From the NCBI GenBank assembly GCA_963205315.1, contig CAUJIO010000024.1:1-64000 (forward strand): a DNA stretch of 64,000 nt, given 5' to 3'. Positions 17,319 to 27,430 of the stretch are shown here, piece by piece (positions within the stretch are counted from its first letter, which is position 1; the number at the start of each line of letters is the position of its first letter). A program made the translations under genes and the position numbers. The notes beneath the pieces were generated by a model. The model made no database searches and was not told the origin of the DNA. It saw nothing but the letters and a program-made list of their open reading frames with translations. The stretch is from Pseudomonadota bacterium. GTDB lineage: Bacteria; Pseudomonadota; Alphaproteobacteria; Rhizobiales; Aestuariivirgaceae.

Positions 17319-20249
17319 ATGGACGACAAGCCGCAAAAGACCGACCGCTACCGCGACACCGTGTTCCTGCCCAAGACCTCCTTCGGCATGAAGGCCGGCT
17401 TGCCGCAGAAGGAACCGGAACTGTTGAAGCGTTGGGCGGACATGGGCCTGTACCGGCAGCTGCGCGAAAAAAGCCAGGGCAAGCCGAAGTACGTGCTGCA
17501 CGATGGTCCGCCCTACGCCAACGGTCACCTGCACATCGGCCACGCGCTGAACAAGATCCTCAAGGACATGGTCACCCGCTCGCGCCAGATGCAGGGCTTC
17601 GACGCCAACTACGTGCCGGGCTGGGACTGCCACGGCCTGCCGATCGAATGGAAGATCGAGGAGCAATACCGCGAGAAGGGCAAGAACAAGGACGAAGTGC
17701 CGATCAACGACTTCCGGAAAGAATGCCGGAATTTCGCCGCCCACTGGATCGACGTGCAGCGCGAGGAGTTCAAGCGGCTGGGCGTGACCGGCGACTGGGA
17801 CAATCCCTACCTCACGATGAACTTCCACGCCGAAGCGCTGATCGCCAAGGAACTGCTGAAATTCGCCACGCGCGACGAAAGCGGCAAGAGCCAGCTCTAC
17901 CGCGGCTCGAAGCCGGTGATGTGGTCGGTGGTCGAAAAGACCGCGCTGGCCGAGGCCGAGATCGAATATCAGGATTACACCAGCGATACGATCTACGTGA
18001 AGTTTCCGGTCCAAAGTGCTGGTCGGGACGGTCGAGCAATGTCTGATTTGCCAGGCGTCTCAGTCATCATTTGGACAACGACGCCTTGGACAATCCCAGG
18101 AAATCGGGCAATCTCATTCTCGTCTAAGATCAGCTATGGCCTGTATCGGGTTACTGCCGCTCCAGAAGGAAACTGGGCGCGCAAGGATGATCAATATCTC
18201 TTGGCCGACAATCTTGCCGAGGAGGTATTGAAGACAGCGAAGGTCGATAGCTTCGAACGCATGCGTGATGTTTCCGGGACGGAAGTTCGCGGCATTGTTT
18301 GCCGACATCCATTGGCTGGTTTCGCTGGTGGCTATAATTTTGCGGTCCCACTCCTAGATGGTGACCATGTCTCCGACGACACAGGCACCGGATTTGTCCA
18401 TACCGCACCCGGACATGGTGCTGATGACTACAATATCTGGACGGAACAAGCACAGTTTAAGGGCGTGGATGTCAAAATCCCCTTCACCGTCAATGCCGAT
18501 GGTTATCTCACCAAGGAAGCGCCGGGCTTCGAGGGCAGGCGGGTCATCACCGACAAGGGCGAGAAGGGCGATGCCAATGACGCGGTCATCCGTGCACTGA
18601 CGGAAGCCAATGCGCTGATTGCCCGTGGCCGCCTCAAGCACCAGTATCCGCATTCATGGCGCTCCAAGAAGCCGATCATCTTCCGCAACACGCCGCAATG
18701 GTTCATCTCGATGTCGAGCCATGGCCTGCGCGACATTGCATTGAAGGCCATCGACGACACGAAATTCTTCCCCGCCGCCGGCCAGAACCGCCTGCGCGCC
18801 ATGATCGCCGACCGCCCCGACTGGGTGATCTCCCGCCAGCGCGCCTGGGGCGTGCCGATCGCCGTCTTCGTCAACAAGGAGACAGGTGAAATCCTCAATG
18901 ATAACAATGTGAACCAACGCATTGTCGATTCATTTTCTCAAGAGGGCGCCGACGCCTGGTTCGCCGAAGGTGCCGCCAGCCGCTTCCTCGGTTCCGACTA
19001 CAATTCGCAAAACTGGGAACAGGTGCGCGATATTCTCGATGTCTGGTTTGACTCAGGCTCCACGCATGCGTTCTGTCTTGAACAGCGCCCCGACTTGAAG
19101 TGGCCAGCCGATCTTTATCTCGAGGGCTCGGACCAGCATCGCGGCTGGTTCCATTCTTCGTTGCTCGAGGCCTGCGGCACCAGAGGCCGTGCGCCCTATG
19201 ACGCCGTGCTGACCCACGGCTTCGTCGTCGCCGAAGACGGCCGCAAGATGTCGAAGTCGCTGGGCAACATCGTCACCCCGCAAGACGTCATCAAGCAATC
19301 CGGCGCCGACATCCTGAGACTCTGGGTGGCCTCCGCCGACTATGCGGAAGACCTGCGGCTTGGGCCGGAGATCCTCAAGACCAACATCGAGTCCTACCGC
19401 AAGCTGCGCAACACCATGCGCTATATCCTGGGTGCCGTGGACGGCTTGCACGACTGGGAATTCGTGCAAGCCAAGGACATGCCGGAACTCGACCGCTATA
19501 TCCTGCACCGCCTGCATGAACTCGAAGGCCAGGTGCGCGCCGCATACGAGGTTTTCGACTACAAGAAACTGTTTGCGCTGTTGTCGAATTTCATGACGGT
19601 CGATCTCTCGGCCTTCTATTTCGATATCCGCAAGGACTCGCTGTATTGTGATGCGTGGTCGTCGCTGCGCCGCAGATCGTGCCGCACCGTTCTCGACCAG
19701 CTTTTCCATTGCCTGACGACGTGGTGGGCGCCGGTACTGACTTTCACCATGGAAGAAGTGTGGCTGTCGCGCTTCCCCGGCGAGGGATCCTCCGTTCACC
19801 TCATGCAGTTTGCTCGCTGCCCTGACGAATGGGCGGCACCGGAACTGGCGGCCAAGTGGGATAAGGTGCGCGATGTGCGCTCCGTCGTCACCGGCGCCCT
19901 CGAGATCGAGCGGCAGGTGAAGAAGACGATTGGATCGGCACTAGAGGCAGCACCCGAGATCCATGTGTCGAAGCCCGATCTGCTCGCCGCCCTCGACGGT
20001 GTCGATCTGGCGGAAATTTCCATCACCTCGGGGGCCACGCTGATCGAAGGCGAGGGCCCGGCTGACGCGTTCCGGCTGGATACCGTCAAGGGCGTGGCGG
20101 TGGTCTTCAAGCCGGCAGAGGGGCGGAAATGCGCCCGTTCGTGGAAGATCAGCCCGCTCGTCGGCAGCGATGCCGAATTCCCCGACATCACGCCGCGTGA
20201 CGCTGATGCCGTGCGCGAATGGCAGCACCGTTTCGGCAAGGCGGTGTGA
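17319..20249 (+). CDS. ileS: Isoleucyl-tRNA synthetase
   Basis: The 976-residue class I enzyme charges tRNA-Ile. HIGH lies at about 71-74 ([15 protein letters not shown]), and KMSKS at about 643-647. The editing domain includes [13 protein letters not shown] near 250 and [11 protein letters not shown] near 361; the anticodon-binding domain follows. The C-terminal zinc cysteines are largely lost (KCARSWK keeps only one). Codon use is odd: 18005-18480, covering the editing domain, has lower GC and many A/T-ending codons, with sharp edges, and a short similar patch lies at about 18890-18945. The frame stays intact. The stop overlaps the lspA start by one base. Confidence 0.96.
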   Translation: MDDKPQKTDRYRDTVFLPKTSFGMKAGLPQKEPELLKRWADMGLYRQLREKSQGKPKYVLHDGPPYANGHLHIGHALNKILKDMVTRSRQMQGFDANYVPGWDCHGLPIEWKIEEQYREKGKNKDEVPINDFRKECRNFAAHWIDVQREEFKRLGVTGDWDNPYLTMNFHAEALIAKELLKFATRDESGKSQLYRGSKPVMWSVVEKTALAEAEIEYQDYTSDTIYVKFPVQSAGRDGRAMSDLPGVSVIIWTTTPWTIPGNRAISFSSKISYGLYRVTAAPEGNWARKDDQYLLADNLAEEVLKTAKVDSFERMRDVSGTEVRGIVCRHPLAGFAGGYNFAVPLLDGDHVSDDTGTGFVHTAPGHGADDYNIWTEQAQFKGVDVKIPFTVNADGYLTKEAPGFEGRRVITDKGEKGDANDAVIRALTEANALIARGRLKHQYPHSWRSKKPIIFRNTPQWFISMSSHGLRDIALKAIDDTKFFPAAGQNRLRAMIADRPDWVISRQRAWGVPIAVFVNKETGEILNDNNVNQRIVDSFSQEGADAWFAEGAASRFLGSDYNSQNWEQVRDILDVWFDSGSTHAFCLEQRPDLKWPADLYLEGSDQHRGWFHSSLLEACGTRGRAPYDAVLTHGFVVAEDGRKMSKSLGNIVTPQDVIKQSGADILRLWVASADYAEDLRLGPEILKTNIESYRKLRNTMRYILGAVDGLHDWEFVQAKDMPELDRYILHRLHELEGQVRAAYEVFDYKKLFALLSNFMTVDLSAFYFDIRKDSLYCDAWSSLRRRSCRTVLDQLFHCLTTWWAPVLTFTMEEVWLSRFPGEGSSVHLMQFARCPDEWAAPELAAKWDKVRDVRSVVTGALEIERQVKKTIGSALEAAPEIHVSKPDLLAALDGVDLAEISITSGATLIEGEGPADAFRLDTVKGVAVVFKPAEGRKCARSWKISPLVGSDAEFPDITPRDADAVREWQHRFGKAV

Positions 20250-20770
20250 TGAAACTGAAGGTCTGGAGCCCGCTGGCGCCGCTCGTGCTGGGCGTCGCGG
20301 CTCTCGTCTTCGGGCTCGACCAGACGCACAAGTGGTGGATGATCAATGTCTTTGACATTGAAGCACAATCGCCTGTCCGGCTGACGTCCTTCTTTGATCT
20401 GGTGATGGTGTGGAACCGTGGGGTATCCTACGGGCTCCTGACGACGCACACCCAGCTCCTGCTCATCCTCCTCAGCCTTGGCATCACGCTCTGTCTCTGG
20501 ATCTGGGCCTGCCAGATGCGCCATGGACTGGGCGCCATGGCATTGGCGCTGGTGATCGGCGGCGCGCTGGCCAATGCGCTGGACCGGGCTGTGCGCGGCG
20601 CCGTTGCCGATTTCTTCCATTTTCACTACGGCAATTTCAGCTGGTACGTGTTCAACCTGGCCGATGTGGCCATCGTTGCCGGTGTGGGCTTGCTGCTGTA
20701 TGATTCGGTGTTCGAGAGTGGCGCCGGGGACCGCCGCGGAAAAGCCGGAATTCAGCGCGAGGAGCTGTAA
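20249..20770 (+). CDS. lspA: Lipoprotein signal peptidase (signal peptidase II)
   Basis: The 173-residue inner-membrane aspartyl protease cleaves signal peptides from lipidated prolipoproteins. It has four hydrophobic segments and the two catalytic aspartate motifs, NALDR near residue 110 and FNLADVAI near 135. The ATG overlapping the ileS stop (TGATG) is chosen over one ten codons earlier. The next gene encodes a lipoprotein, a likely substrate. Confidence 0.93.
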   Translation: MKLKVWSPLAPLVLGVAALVFGLDQTHKWWMINVFDIEAQSPVRLTSFFDLVMVWNRGVSYGLLTTHTQLLLILLSLGITLCLWIWACQMRHGLGAMALALVIGGALANALDRAVRGAVADFFHFHYGNFSWYVFNLADVAIVAGVGLLLYDSVFESGAGDRRGKAGIQREEL

Positions 20771-20795
20771 TCTGGAAGTGGAAAAGGGTGCCTGA

Positions 20796-21242
20796 ATGAA
20801 GTCGATCGGTTCTGTTGCCGTTCTGGGTCTGGTCGCGCTGCAGCTTGCCGGGTGCGGCAATGCCATGCGCGGATACCTTGAGCGGGACACGCCAACCGAG
20901 ACGGCAGCCGTCCGCCAGGATCTGACCATGCCGCCGGACCTCCGCCTTGCGCCACCGGGATCGGCACCCGCCGCACCCGAACCGGCTCCGGCAAGTTCCT
21001 ATGACAACAGTCTCGCTGCACCGGCTCCCGCCGCGCCGGTTTCCCCTGTCACGCAGGGCGGCGCCACGCCGCAAGACAAATATGCCAAGGCCGGTATTTC
21101 AACCACCAAGCCGGACGGCACGAAGAAGACTGAAGCCGAGCTTGATGCCGAACTGCGTCAGGCCTACCTTGCCAAAAAGCGGGCACAGAATCCCAACTAC
21201 GGCACCGTCATGAACATCGGCAACATCTTCAAGGATGAATAG
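20796..21242 (+). CDS. Outer-membrane lipoprotein, DUF3035-like
   Basis: The 148-residue protein has a lipoprotein signal with lipobox LAGC at about residues 18-21. A TMPPDLRLAPPGS segment, a Pro/Ala-rich linker, and a lysine-rich C-terminal helix follow. The position after lspA and the PPDLRL motif are like DUF3035 lipoproteins of alphaproteobacteria, which have been linked to the beta-barrel assembly machinery. The family assignment is from memory of motif and context, hence moderate confidence. It is probably sorted to the outer membrane. Confidence 0.7.
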   Translation: MKSIGSVAVLGLVALQLAGCGNAMRGYLERDTPTETAAVRQDLTMPPDLRLAPPGSAPAAPEPAPASSYDNSLAAPAPAAPVSPVTQGGATPQDKYAKAGISTTKPDGTKKTEAELDAELRQAYLAKKRAQNPNYGTVMNIGNIFKDE

Positions 21243-21293
21243 CCTTCATTCGTGTTGCCTGAGACATCTCCCCACACCACAGCAAGGAGCCAC

Positions 21294-22634
21294 ATGGCTT
21301 TCCGACTTCGCGTCCTGTCTGTCCTTGTCCTGATGATCGCGGCCGTCAGGCCCGCAGCCGCACTTGATATCGCTCTCTCCAGCTTCACGCTCGGAAACGG
21401 CATGCAGGTGGTGGTCATCCCGGACCACAGGGCCCCCGTCGTCACCCACATGGTGTGGTACAAGGTTGGCGCTGCCGACGAGCCGAAGGGCAAGGCCGGC
21501 ATCGCGCACTTTCTCGAACACCTGATGTTCAAGGGAACCTCAAATCATCCGGTAGGTGAGTTCAGCCAACTGGTGCGCGCCAATGGCGGCGATGAGAATG
21601 CCTTCACCACGCAGGATTACACTGCCTATTTTCAGCGCATTGCCAAGGAGCGCCTGGCGCTGGTGATGGAGCTTGAGGCCGACCGCATGCAGAACCTTGT
21701 GTTGACCGACGAGAATGTTCTGCCGGAATTGAAGGTGGTCCAGGAAGAACGGCGCGAGCGCATCGAGAACGATCCCTCGGGATTGCTCGCGGAGCAACTC
21801 GATGCGGCACTCTATACGGCGCATCCCTATGGCAAGCCGGTCATTGGCTGGATGACGGAGGTGCAGCAGTTGACGCGTCAGGATGCGCTGGATTTTTACG
21901 CCGCTCATTATGAGCCCGGCAACGCCATTCTCGTCGTCGCCGGCGATGTGACGCCCGATGAGGTCAGACTACTTGCCGATCGTTATTACGGTGTACTCAA
22001 GAACAAACGGCCGCTGGCCGAGCGGATCCGCACGGTCGAACCCGATGCCGTGGCCGAACGCCGGGTAACGATGCGTGATGCCCGCGTCAGTACGCCGATC
22101 TGGCAGCGCAAATATCTGACGCCGGCCGCGCGCGCACTGCCGCAGCGTGATGAACTGGCGATGTCGATTCTCGCTGAAGCACTTGGTGGCGGAGCCCAGA
22201 GCCGGCTTTACCGTACACTGACGATCGACAAGAGGCTTGCCGCCTATGCCGGTGCATGGTTCTCCGACGACCAGCTCGATTCCGGCGACTTTGGCGTCTA
22301 TGCCGCCCCCAATCCGGGAGTGGAGCCCGCAACGCTGGAGAAGGAGGTCGACGTGATTCTGGCCGACCTTCGTGACAAGGGCATTACGCAGGACGACCTC
22401 GACACCATCCGCAACCGCATGATCGCCGAGTCGACCTACATGCTCGACTCGCAGGAAACTCTGGCGCGCATGTTTGGCGTGGCGCTGACCACCGGGCAGA
22501 AGATTGATGACGTGTTGAATTGGGAACGCGACATCGCCGCCGTCACGGTGGACGATGTGTCGAGAGCTGCCAAGCGTGTGCTTGATCTGCGTGCCTCGGT
22601 CACAGGCGTTTTGCTGCCGGAAGCCGGGGGCTGA
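21294..22634 (+). CDS. M16 family zinc peptidase, catalytic member
   Basis: The 446-residue protein has a Sec signal peptide (ends near PAAALD) and the inverted zinc motif HFLEH at about 72-76, with the downstream Glu in the EERRERIEND region. It is therefore an active periplasmic insulinase-type peptidase. AAGGAG just before the ATG at 21294 fixes the start; an in-frame ATG 14 codons upstream lacks a site. The next gene is an M16 paralogue without the motif, so the two probably form a heterodimer, as in mitochondrial processing peptidase. Confidence 0.9.
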   Translation: MAFRLRVLSVLVLMIAAVRPAAALDIALSSFTLGNGMQVVVIPDHRAPVVTHMVWYKVGAADEPKGKAGIAHFLEHLMFKGTSNHPVGEFSQLVRANGGDENAFTTQDYTAYFQRIAKERLALVMELEADRMQNLVLTDENVLPELKVVQEERRERIENDPSGLLAEQLDAALYTAHPYGKPVIGWMTEVQQLTRQDALDFYAAHYEPGNAILVVAGDVTPDEVRLLADRYYGVLKNKRPLAERIRTVEPDAVAERRVTMRDARVSTPIWQRKYLTPAARALPQRDELAMSILAEALGGGAQSRLYRTLTIDKRLAAYAGAWFSDDQLDSGDFGVYAAPNPGVEPATLEKEVDVILADLRDKGITQDDLDTIRNRMIAESTYMLDSQETLARMFGVALTTGQKIDDVLNWERDIAAVTVDDVSRAAKRVLDLRASVTGVLLPEAGG

Positions 22635-22645
22635 GAGGAACAAGA

Positions 22646-23965
22646 ATGTCGCTGCTGCAATCGATCCGTGCGGTCACGGCCGCCGCCGTTCTCGTGCTTT
22701 CTGCGTCCTTGGCACAGGCCTTCACCATCCAGGAGGTGAAAAGCCCTGGCGGCATCACCGCGTGGCTCGTGAGCGAGAAGGCCATTCCGCTGATCGCCAT
22801 GAACTTCTCCTTCAAGGATGGGTCCGCCAATGACCCAGCCGGCAAGGACGGGCTCTCCACATTCCTCACCGGCACGATGGACGAGGGATCGGGAGACATG
22901 CTCTCGAAGGAGTTTCAGCAAAAGCGCGACGCTCTCGCCTTCCGCATGAGCTTTGATGCGGGCAAGGACTATTTCGAGGGTGGCTTCCAGACCCTGTCGA
23001 AGAACCGCGCCGAATCGTTCGAGTTGCTCCGCCAGGCCATTACCTCGCCCCGGTTCGACCCCGAGCCGCTGGAGCGTGTGCGCCAGCAGTTTCTGCTCAA
23101 CGTGCGCGACAAGGCCGAAGACCCGCAATCCATGGCTTCCTCGCAATTCATGAACATGGTGCTGCCGGGCGACCCCTACGCCCGCAAGGACGATGGAACA
23201 GAGGCCTCGATTGCGGCGGTAACGGCCGACGACCTCCGCGCCGTCCACAAGCGCATTTTTGCGCGTGACACGCTGCAGGTGGCTGTGGTCGGCGACATCG
23301 ATGCGGCGGAGCTTGGCCCGCTGCTGGACAGGATTTTCGGCGGACTTCCCGCCACGTCCGTGCGTCCCGCCCTGCCGCCAGTCACGCCGCAACACGGGCC
23401 GGCGCTCAAGATCACCGAGCGCAACATGCCGCAGAGTGTCATCGTCTTCGGGCATGAGGGGATCAAGCGAGACGATCCGGATTTCATTCCGGCCTATATC
23501 ATGTCAGAGATTCTCGGAGGCGGTGGCTTCAAGGCTCGCCTCGCCGAAGAGATCCGAGAGAGGCGCGGGTTGACCTATGGGGTCGGCATGGGGCTGTCGC
23601 CCATGGATCGAACCGGTCTTTACACGGGCTTCTTGCAGACGAAGAATGAATCGGCGGGCGAAGCGGTGAAGCTCGTACGCGATGTCATGACCGCCATGGC
23701 CAAGGATGGTCCTACACAGGCCGAGCTTGATGAGGCGAAAACCTATCTGACGGGCAATTACGCTCTTCGCTTCACCAGCAACGGCGCAATTGCCGGCCAG
23801 CTCCTGGGCCTGCAACAGCAGAATCTCGGAATTGACTATGTCACGCGGCGCAACAGCCTCGTCGATGCCGTAACGCTGGAGCAGGTCAAGACGCAGGCCG
23901 CCCGCCTTTTGCACCCGGACCGCCTGATCGTCAGTGTTGTGGGTAAACCGCAAGGGCTGAACTAG
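22646..23965 (+). CDS. M16 family protein, non-catalytic partner
   Basis: The 439-residue protein has a signal peptide (SASLAQAF) and the overall M16 two-domain fold, including the substrate-binding RxxxY-type region (ERRGLTYGVG) near residue 310. At the zinc site it reads FLTGTMDEG instead of HxxEH, so it cannot bind zinc there. It starts 11 bases after the catalytic paralogue and is best seen as its regulatory or substrate-binding subunit in the periplasm. Confidence 0.9.
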   Translation: MSLLQSIRAVTAAAVLVLSASLAQAFTIQEVKSPGGITAWLVSEKAIPLIAMNFSFKDGSANDPAGKDGLSTFLTGTMDEGSGDMLSKEFQQKRDALAFRMSFDAGKDYFEGGFQTLSKNRAESFELLRQAITSPRFDPEPLERVRQQFLLNVRDKAEDPQSMASSQFMNMVLPGDPYARKDDGTEASIAAVTADDLRAVHKRIFARDTLQVAVVGDIDAAELGPLLDRIFGGLPATSVRPALPPVTPQHGPALKITERNMPQSVIVFGHEGIKRDDPDFIPAYIMSEILGGGGFKARLAEEIRERRGLTYGVGMGLSPMDRTGLYTGFLQTKNESAGEAVKLVRDVMTAMAKDGPTQAELDEAKTYLTGNYALRFTSNGAIAGQLLGLQQQNLGIDYVTRRNSLVDAVTLEQVKTQAARLLHPDRLIVSVVGKPQGLN

Positions 23966-23997
23966 CGCCGGGTGATTGCGGCCCCTATGATCGCACC

Positions 23998-25722
23998 ATG
24001 AGAATCCGGCGACTGTCTGAAGGCACTGTAAATCGCATCGCGGCTGGCGAGGTCATCGAGCGCCCGGCGAGCGTGGTGAAAGAGCTCGTCGAAAACGCCA
24101 TCGATGCCGGCGCGAGCCAGATCGATGTGGCTTTCCGTGGCGGTGGCAAGAGCCTCATCCGGGTGAGTGACGATGGCATTGGCATGGGGCCGGAAGACCT
24201 CGAACTCGCCATTGAGCGCCATGCAACATCGAAACTCTCCGACGATGATCTCGTCGACATCCGCTTTCTGGGATTCCGCGGCGAAGCACTTCCGTCGATC
24301 GGCGCGGTCAGCAGGCTGTCCGTTACGTCGCGCCCGCGTGGCGGTTGTGAGGCGCATGTCATCGCCGTCGAGGGCGGCCGCATCACGCCGCCACGCCCCG
24401 CCGCCTTGTCGCGGGGGACCGAGATCGATGTCGCAGACCTGTTCTTCGCCACGCCCGCCCGCCTGAAGTTTCTCAAGGCCGATCGCAGCGAGACGGCAGA
24501 AGCAGCCGACGTCGTCCGCCGCATGGCGCTGGTCAATCCGCACGCCGGATTTTCCTTCGCCACGGAAGAGCGCCGGCTCGTCGACGTGCCGCCGGGCGAG
24601 GAAGAGGTGGAGCGCATCCGCCGGGTTCTCGGGACAGAATTTATGGAAAACGCCGTTCCCTTCGCACTCGAGAGGGAGGGTGTTCAGGTACGGGGCTTCG
24701 CCGGATTGCCGACCTGGTCGCGCGGGCAGGGTGGCATGCAGTACATGTTCGTCAATGGCCGCAGCGTGCGCGACAAACTGCTCTCCGGCGCCATTCGCGG
24801 CGCCTATGCCGACCTGATGGCGGCAGGGCGCTATCCCGCCATCGTGCTCTTCCTTGCCTGCCCGCCAGACCGGGTAGATGTTAACGTTCATCCTGCCAAG
24901 GCCGAGGTGCGTTTCCGCGACGGCGGATTGGTCCGTGGGCTGATTGTCAGCGCGGTGCGAGCCGCCATGGCAACAAGACCTGCCGCATCGGATACCGGCC
25001 TCGCCCGGCAAACCGCCTCGAGTTTCCGGCCGGTGATGCAGCCGCAGAGTTTCGCACCGGGACTGGCCGAGACCCAGGCGGCATTCGACATGAATCTTCC
25101 GCCGGTCTCGCCAGCGGTTGTGGAGCAGGCGCAAGCGGCACACTATCCGCTGGGACAGGCGCGGGCGCAGCTGCATGACGCTTACATCGTGGCGCAAACC
25201 CGCAACGGCTTCGTGCTGGTGGACCAGCATGCCGCGCATGAACGCCTTGTCTACGAGCGGATGAAACGCGAGCGTGCCGAACGGGGAATAGCGACGCAGC
25301 CGCTGCTGGTTCCGGAGGTGATCGATCTCGATCCTGTGCAGGTCGAACGCTTGAGCGGCGCGACGGAGATTCTTGCGCAGAGCGGGTTGGTTCTCGAAGC
25401 CTTTGGTGATGGTGCTGTCATCGTGCGCGAGGTGCCGGGTATGCTGGCTGGCGGAAACATCGCCGGCATGATCCGCGATCTCGCTGACGAGATCTCAGAG
25501 CTTGGTGTGGCGACGACGATCGAGCAGCGTATCAATCATCTGCTTGCGACCATGGCCTGTCATCATTCGGTGCGATCCGGCCGCAAGCTGAGGTCCGAGG
25601 AAATGGATGCGCTGCTGCGCGAAATGGAGGCGACGCCCAATTCGGGCCAGTGCAACCATGGCCGCCCGACCTATATCGAATTGAAGCTTGAGGATATCGA
25701 GAAGCTGTTTGGCCGGCGCTAG
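23998..25722 (+). CDS. mutL: DNA mismatch repair protein MutL
   Basis: The 574-residue protein couples MutS mismatch recognition to strand incision. The GHKL ATPase domain shows EVIERPASVVKELVENAIDAGA, the DDGIGM loop and GFRGEALPSI. The C-terminal domain has the endonuclease motif DQHAAHERLVYE at about 409-420, exactly DQHA(X)2E(X)4E, and CNHGRP near 551. It is therefore the nicking type of MutL found where MutH is absent. The TAG stop overlaps the convergent stop codon of the next gene in CTAG. Confidence 0.96.
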   Translation: MRIRRLSEGTVNRIAAGEVIERPASVVKELVENAIDAGASQIDVAFRGGGKSLIRVSDDGIGMGPEDLELAIERHATSKLSDDDLVDIRFLGFRGEALPSIGAVSRLSVTSRPRGGCEAHVIAVEGGRITPPRPAALSRGTEIDVADLFFATPARLKFLKADRSETAEAADVVRRMALVNPHAGFSFATEERRLVDVPPGEEEVERIRRVLGTEFMENAVPFALEREGVQVRGFAGLPTWSRGQGGMQYMFVNGRSVRDKLLSGAIRGAYADLMAAGRYPAIVLFLACPPDRVDVNVHPAKAEVRFRDGGLVRGLIVSAVRAAMATRPAASDTGLARQTASSFRPVMQPQSFAPGLAETQAAFDMNLPPVSPAVVEQAQAAHYPLGQARAQLHDAYIVAQTRNGFVLVDQHAAHERLVYERMKRERAERGIATQPLLVPEVIDLDPVQVERLSGATEILAQSGLVLEAFGDGAVIVREVPGMLAGGNIAGMIRDLADEISELGVATTIEQRINHLLATMACHHSVRSGRKLRSEEMDALLREMEATPNSGQCNHGRPTYIELKLEDIEKLFGRR

Positions 25723-26819
25723 ATTGCGCTGGCCTTGTATTGTGCCTTGTACAACCACTCTGGATTGATCTCGATCCCCCAGCCCGGCGCATCGGTCACG
25801 GTCGCCTTGCCATCCTCGATCTTGTAGGGCTCGCCCAGGAAGATATCGTATTGCCAAGGGTAGTAGTCGGCTTCCTCGATTGAAAATTCCAGATACTTGC
25901 CGGCGTTCGGAATGGCTCGCAGCAGGTGCATGGTGCACATGGTGACCAGCGACAGGTTGGCGGCATGCGGGGTCACCGGCAGGCCAGCGGCCTCAGCCAT
26001 CTGGCAGACCCTCAGGGTGCGGAGCATGCCGCCGAGATACATGACATCCGGCTGCACCACGTCGACCACGCGCTTGTCGATCATCGTCTGCCAGGCGGTA
26101 AATTCGCAGTCCTGCTCTCCGCCGGTGACGTCGATGGACAGAGCGTCGGTCACTTCCTTGGTCTGCGCGAACTCCCAATAAGGACAGGGCTCTTCGAAAT
26201 GGCCGATGCCCTCGGCCTCCAGCAGTTTGCCGACTTCGATCGCGCGCTTGGGCGAATAACACGAGTTGCCGTCGACAAGCTTGGCGACGCCATCGCCCAA
26301 GGCACGCGAGACGATGGGTACCACAGCTTCGGTTCTGCCCGGCCACTCATCCCTGTCGCGCCCGCACTCCGCCCCGACGCGCCACTTGAAAGCATCAAAG
26401 CCATAAGTATCGCGCAGCTTGAGAAAGCGCTTGGCCTCATCCTCAGGTGTAATGTCGCGCTTCATCGATGAGGCATACGCACGGAGCTTGCCGGGCGTGC
26501 CGCCGAGGAGCGAGGTCACCGGCTTGCCTTCGATCTTGCCGCGAAGATCGAGTAAGGCCGTATCGAGTCCCGTCGTGGCGCGGCGCAGATAGGAGCCCGG
26601 ATACTTGTGCTCACGCTCGTTGATCAGCTCCAGCGTGTCGGCGAAATCGATCGCATCGGTGCCAAGCGCGTGGCGTGCCACCTGCCGGTGGAAGATTTCG
26701 CAGGTGATATCGGCGTTGTAGGTCGAGACCTGGCCCCACCCCTGTTCGCCGGAGTCGCTGGTGACGCGGACAAAGCCGACGAATTCATTGCAGAAGGTCT
26801 CAAGTTTGCGGATTTTCAT
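25719..26819 (-). CDS. Enolase-superfamily (mandelate racemase/muconate lactonizing) enzyme
   Basis: The 366-residue product has the superfamily layout: an N-terminal capping domain, then a barrel with metal ligands in LVDGNSCYS (D), GHFEEPCPY (E) and VTGGEQD (E), and a catalytic-type His in PVTPHAANLS. Members abstract the alpha proton of carboxylate sugars, most often acting as sugar-acid dehydratases. The substrate cannot be read from sequence. The frame is open far upstream, but homology begins at MKIRKLETF, and no good binding site precedes it. It follows rsmD on the same strand by 50 bases. Confidence 0.8.
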   Translation of the reverse strand: MKIRKLETFCNEFVGFVRVTSDSGEQGWGQVSTYNADITCEIFHRQVARHALGTDAIDFADTLELINEREHKYPGSYLRRATTGLDTALLDLRGKIEGKPVTSLLGGTPGKLRAYASSMKRDITPEDEAKRFLKLRDTYGFDAFKWRVGAECGRDRDEWPGRTEAVVPIVSRALGDGVAKLVDGNSCYSPKRAIEVGKLLEAEGIGHFEEPCPYWEFAQTKEVTDALSIDVTGGEQDCEFTAWQTMIDKRVVDVVQPDVMYLGGMLRTLRVCQMAEAAGLPVTPHAANLSLVTMCTMHLLRAIPNAGKYLEFSIEEADYYPWQYDIFLGEPYKIEDGKATVTDAPGWGIEINPEWLYKAQYKASAI

Positions 26820-26869
26820 TGGGAGGGACTCGCGAGGGTTTATGCGTGCCAGCCTAGACCAGCCGCTTG

Positions 26870-27430
26870 TCACATTCCATGGCGGTAAAAGCGGACTTGC
26901 GTGTCGCCATAGTCCCGCTTGTCGAGCAAGGTGAGGCCTGTGACCTCGGGCACCTCTGCCTTCAGTTGCTCCTCCAGCACCACGATTGCGCCTGGGTTCA
27001 GCCATTGCCCCTTCATCAGCGATGCCAGAGCCTTTTCGCCAAGCCCCTTGCCATAGGGCGGATCCGCGAAGACGAGATCGAAGGCGGGCTGCGGCGCGCA
27101 AGGGCCGAGATCGGTGGCATCGCGCCGCCAGATCTTGACCAGGCCAATGACGCCGAGTGCATCCGCATTGGTGCGGATCAGCCCGCGCGCTTCCGCCGCG
27201 TCGTCCACGAACTGGCAAAAGCGAGCGCCGCGCGAAATCGCTTCGAGGCCCATGGCGCCGGTGCCGGCAAACACGTCGAGCACCCGCGCTCCCTTGATGT
27301 CCAACCCTTCGATGCCATGTGCGAGGATGTTGAAGATCGATTCCCGTACCCGGTCGCTTGTCGGACGCGTCTTCGACCCCGACGGCGGCGCGATACTATG
27401 TCCTTTGAATTTTCCGCCGACGATCCGCAT
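26870..27430 (-). CDS. rsmD: 16S rRNA (guanine966-N2)-methyltransferase
   Basis: The 186-residue enzyme methylates G966 of 16S rRNA in the small subunit. The start MRIVGGKFKGHSI and RPTSDRVRESIFNIL are typical, followed by the SAM-binding LDVFAGTGAMGLEA and the catalytic DPPY motif (FADPPYGKGL). The gene begins 35 bases inside the 3' end of the upstream pseudouridine synthase gene, a long overlap. Together they form a small ribosome-modification operon. Confidence 0.94.
   Translation of the reverse strand: MRIVGGKFKGHSIAPPSGSKTRPTSDRVRESIFNILAHGIEGLDIKGARVLDVFAGTGAMGLEAISRGARFCQFVDDAAEARGLIRTNADALGVIGLVKIWRRDATDLGPCAPQPAFDLVFADPPYGKGLGEKALASLMKGQWLNPGAIVVLEEQLKAEVPEVTGLTLLDKRDYGDTQVRFYRHGM

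Noticed and set aside
19796-20929. 377-codon minus-strand open frame over ileS-lspA
   Set aside because: It crosses three genuine plus-strand genes and has no recognisable domain.
23962-25239. 425-codon minus-strand open frame
   Set aside because: It is the shadow of mutL, where the plus-strand motifs are complete.
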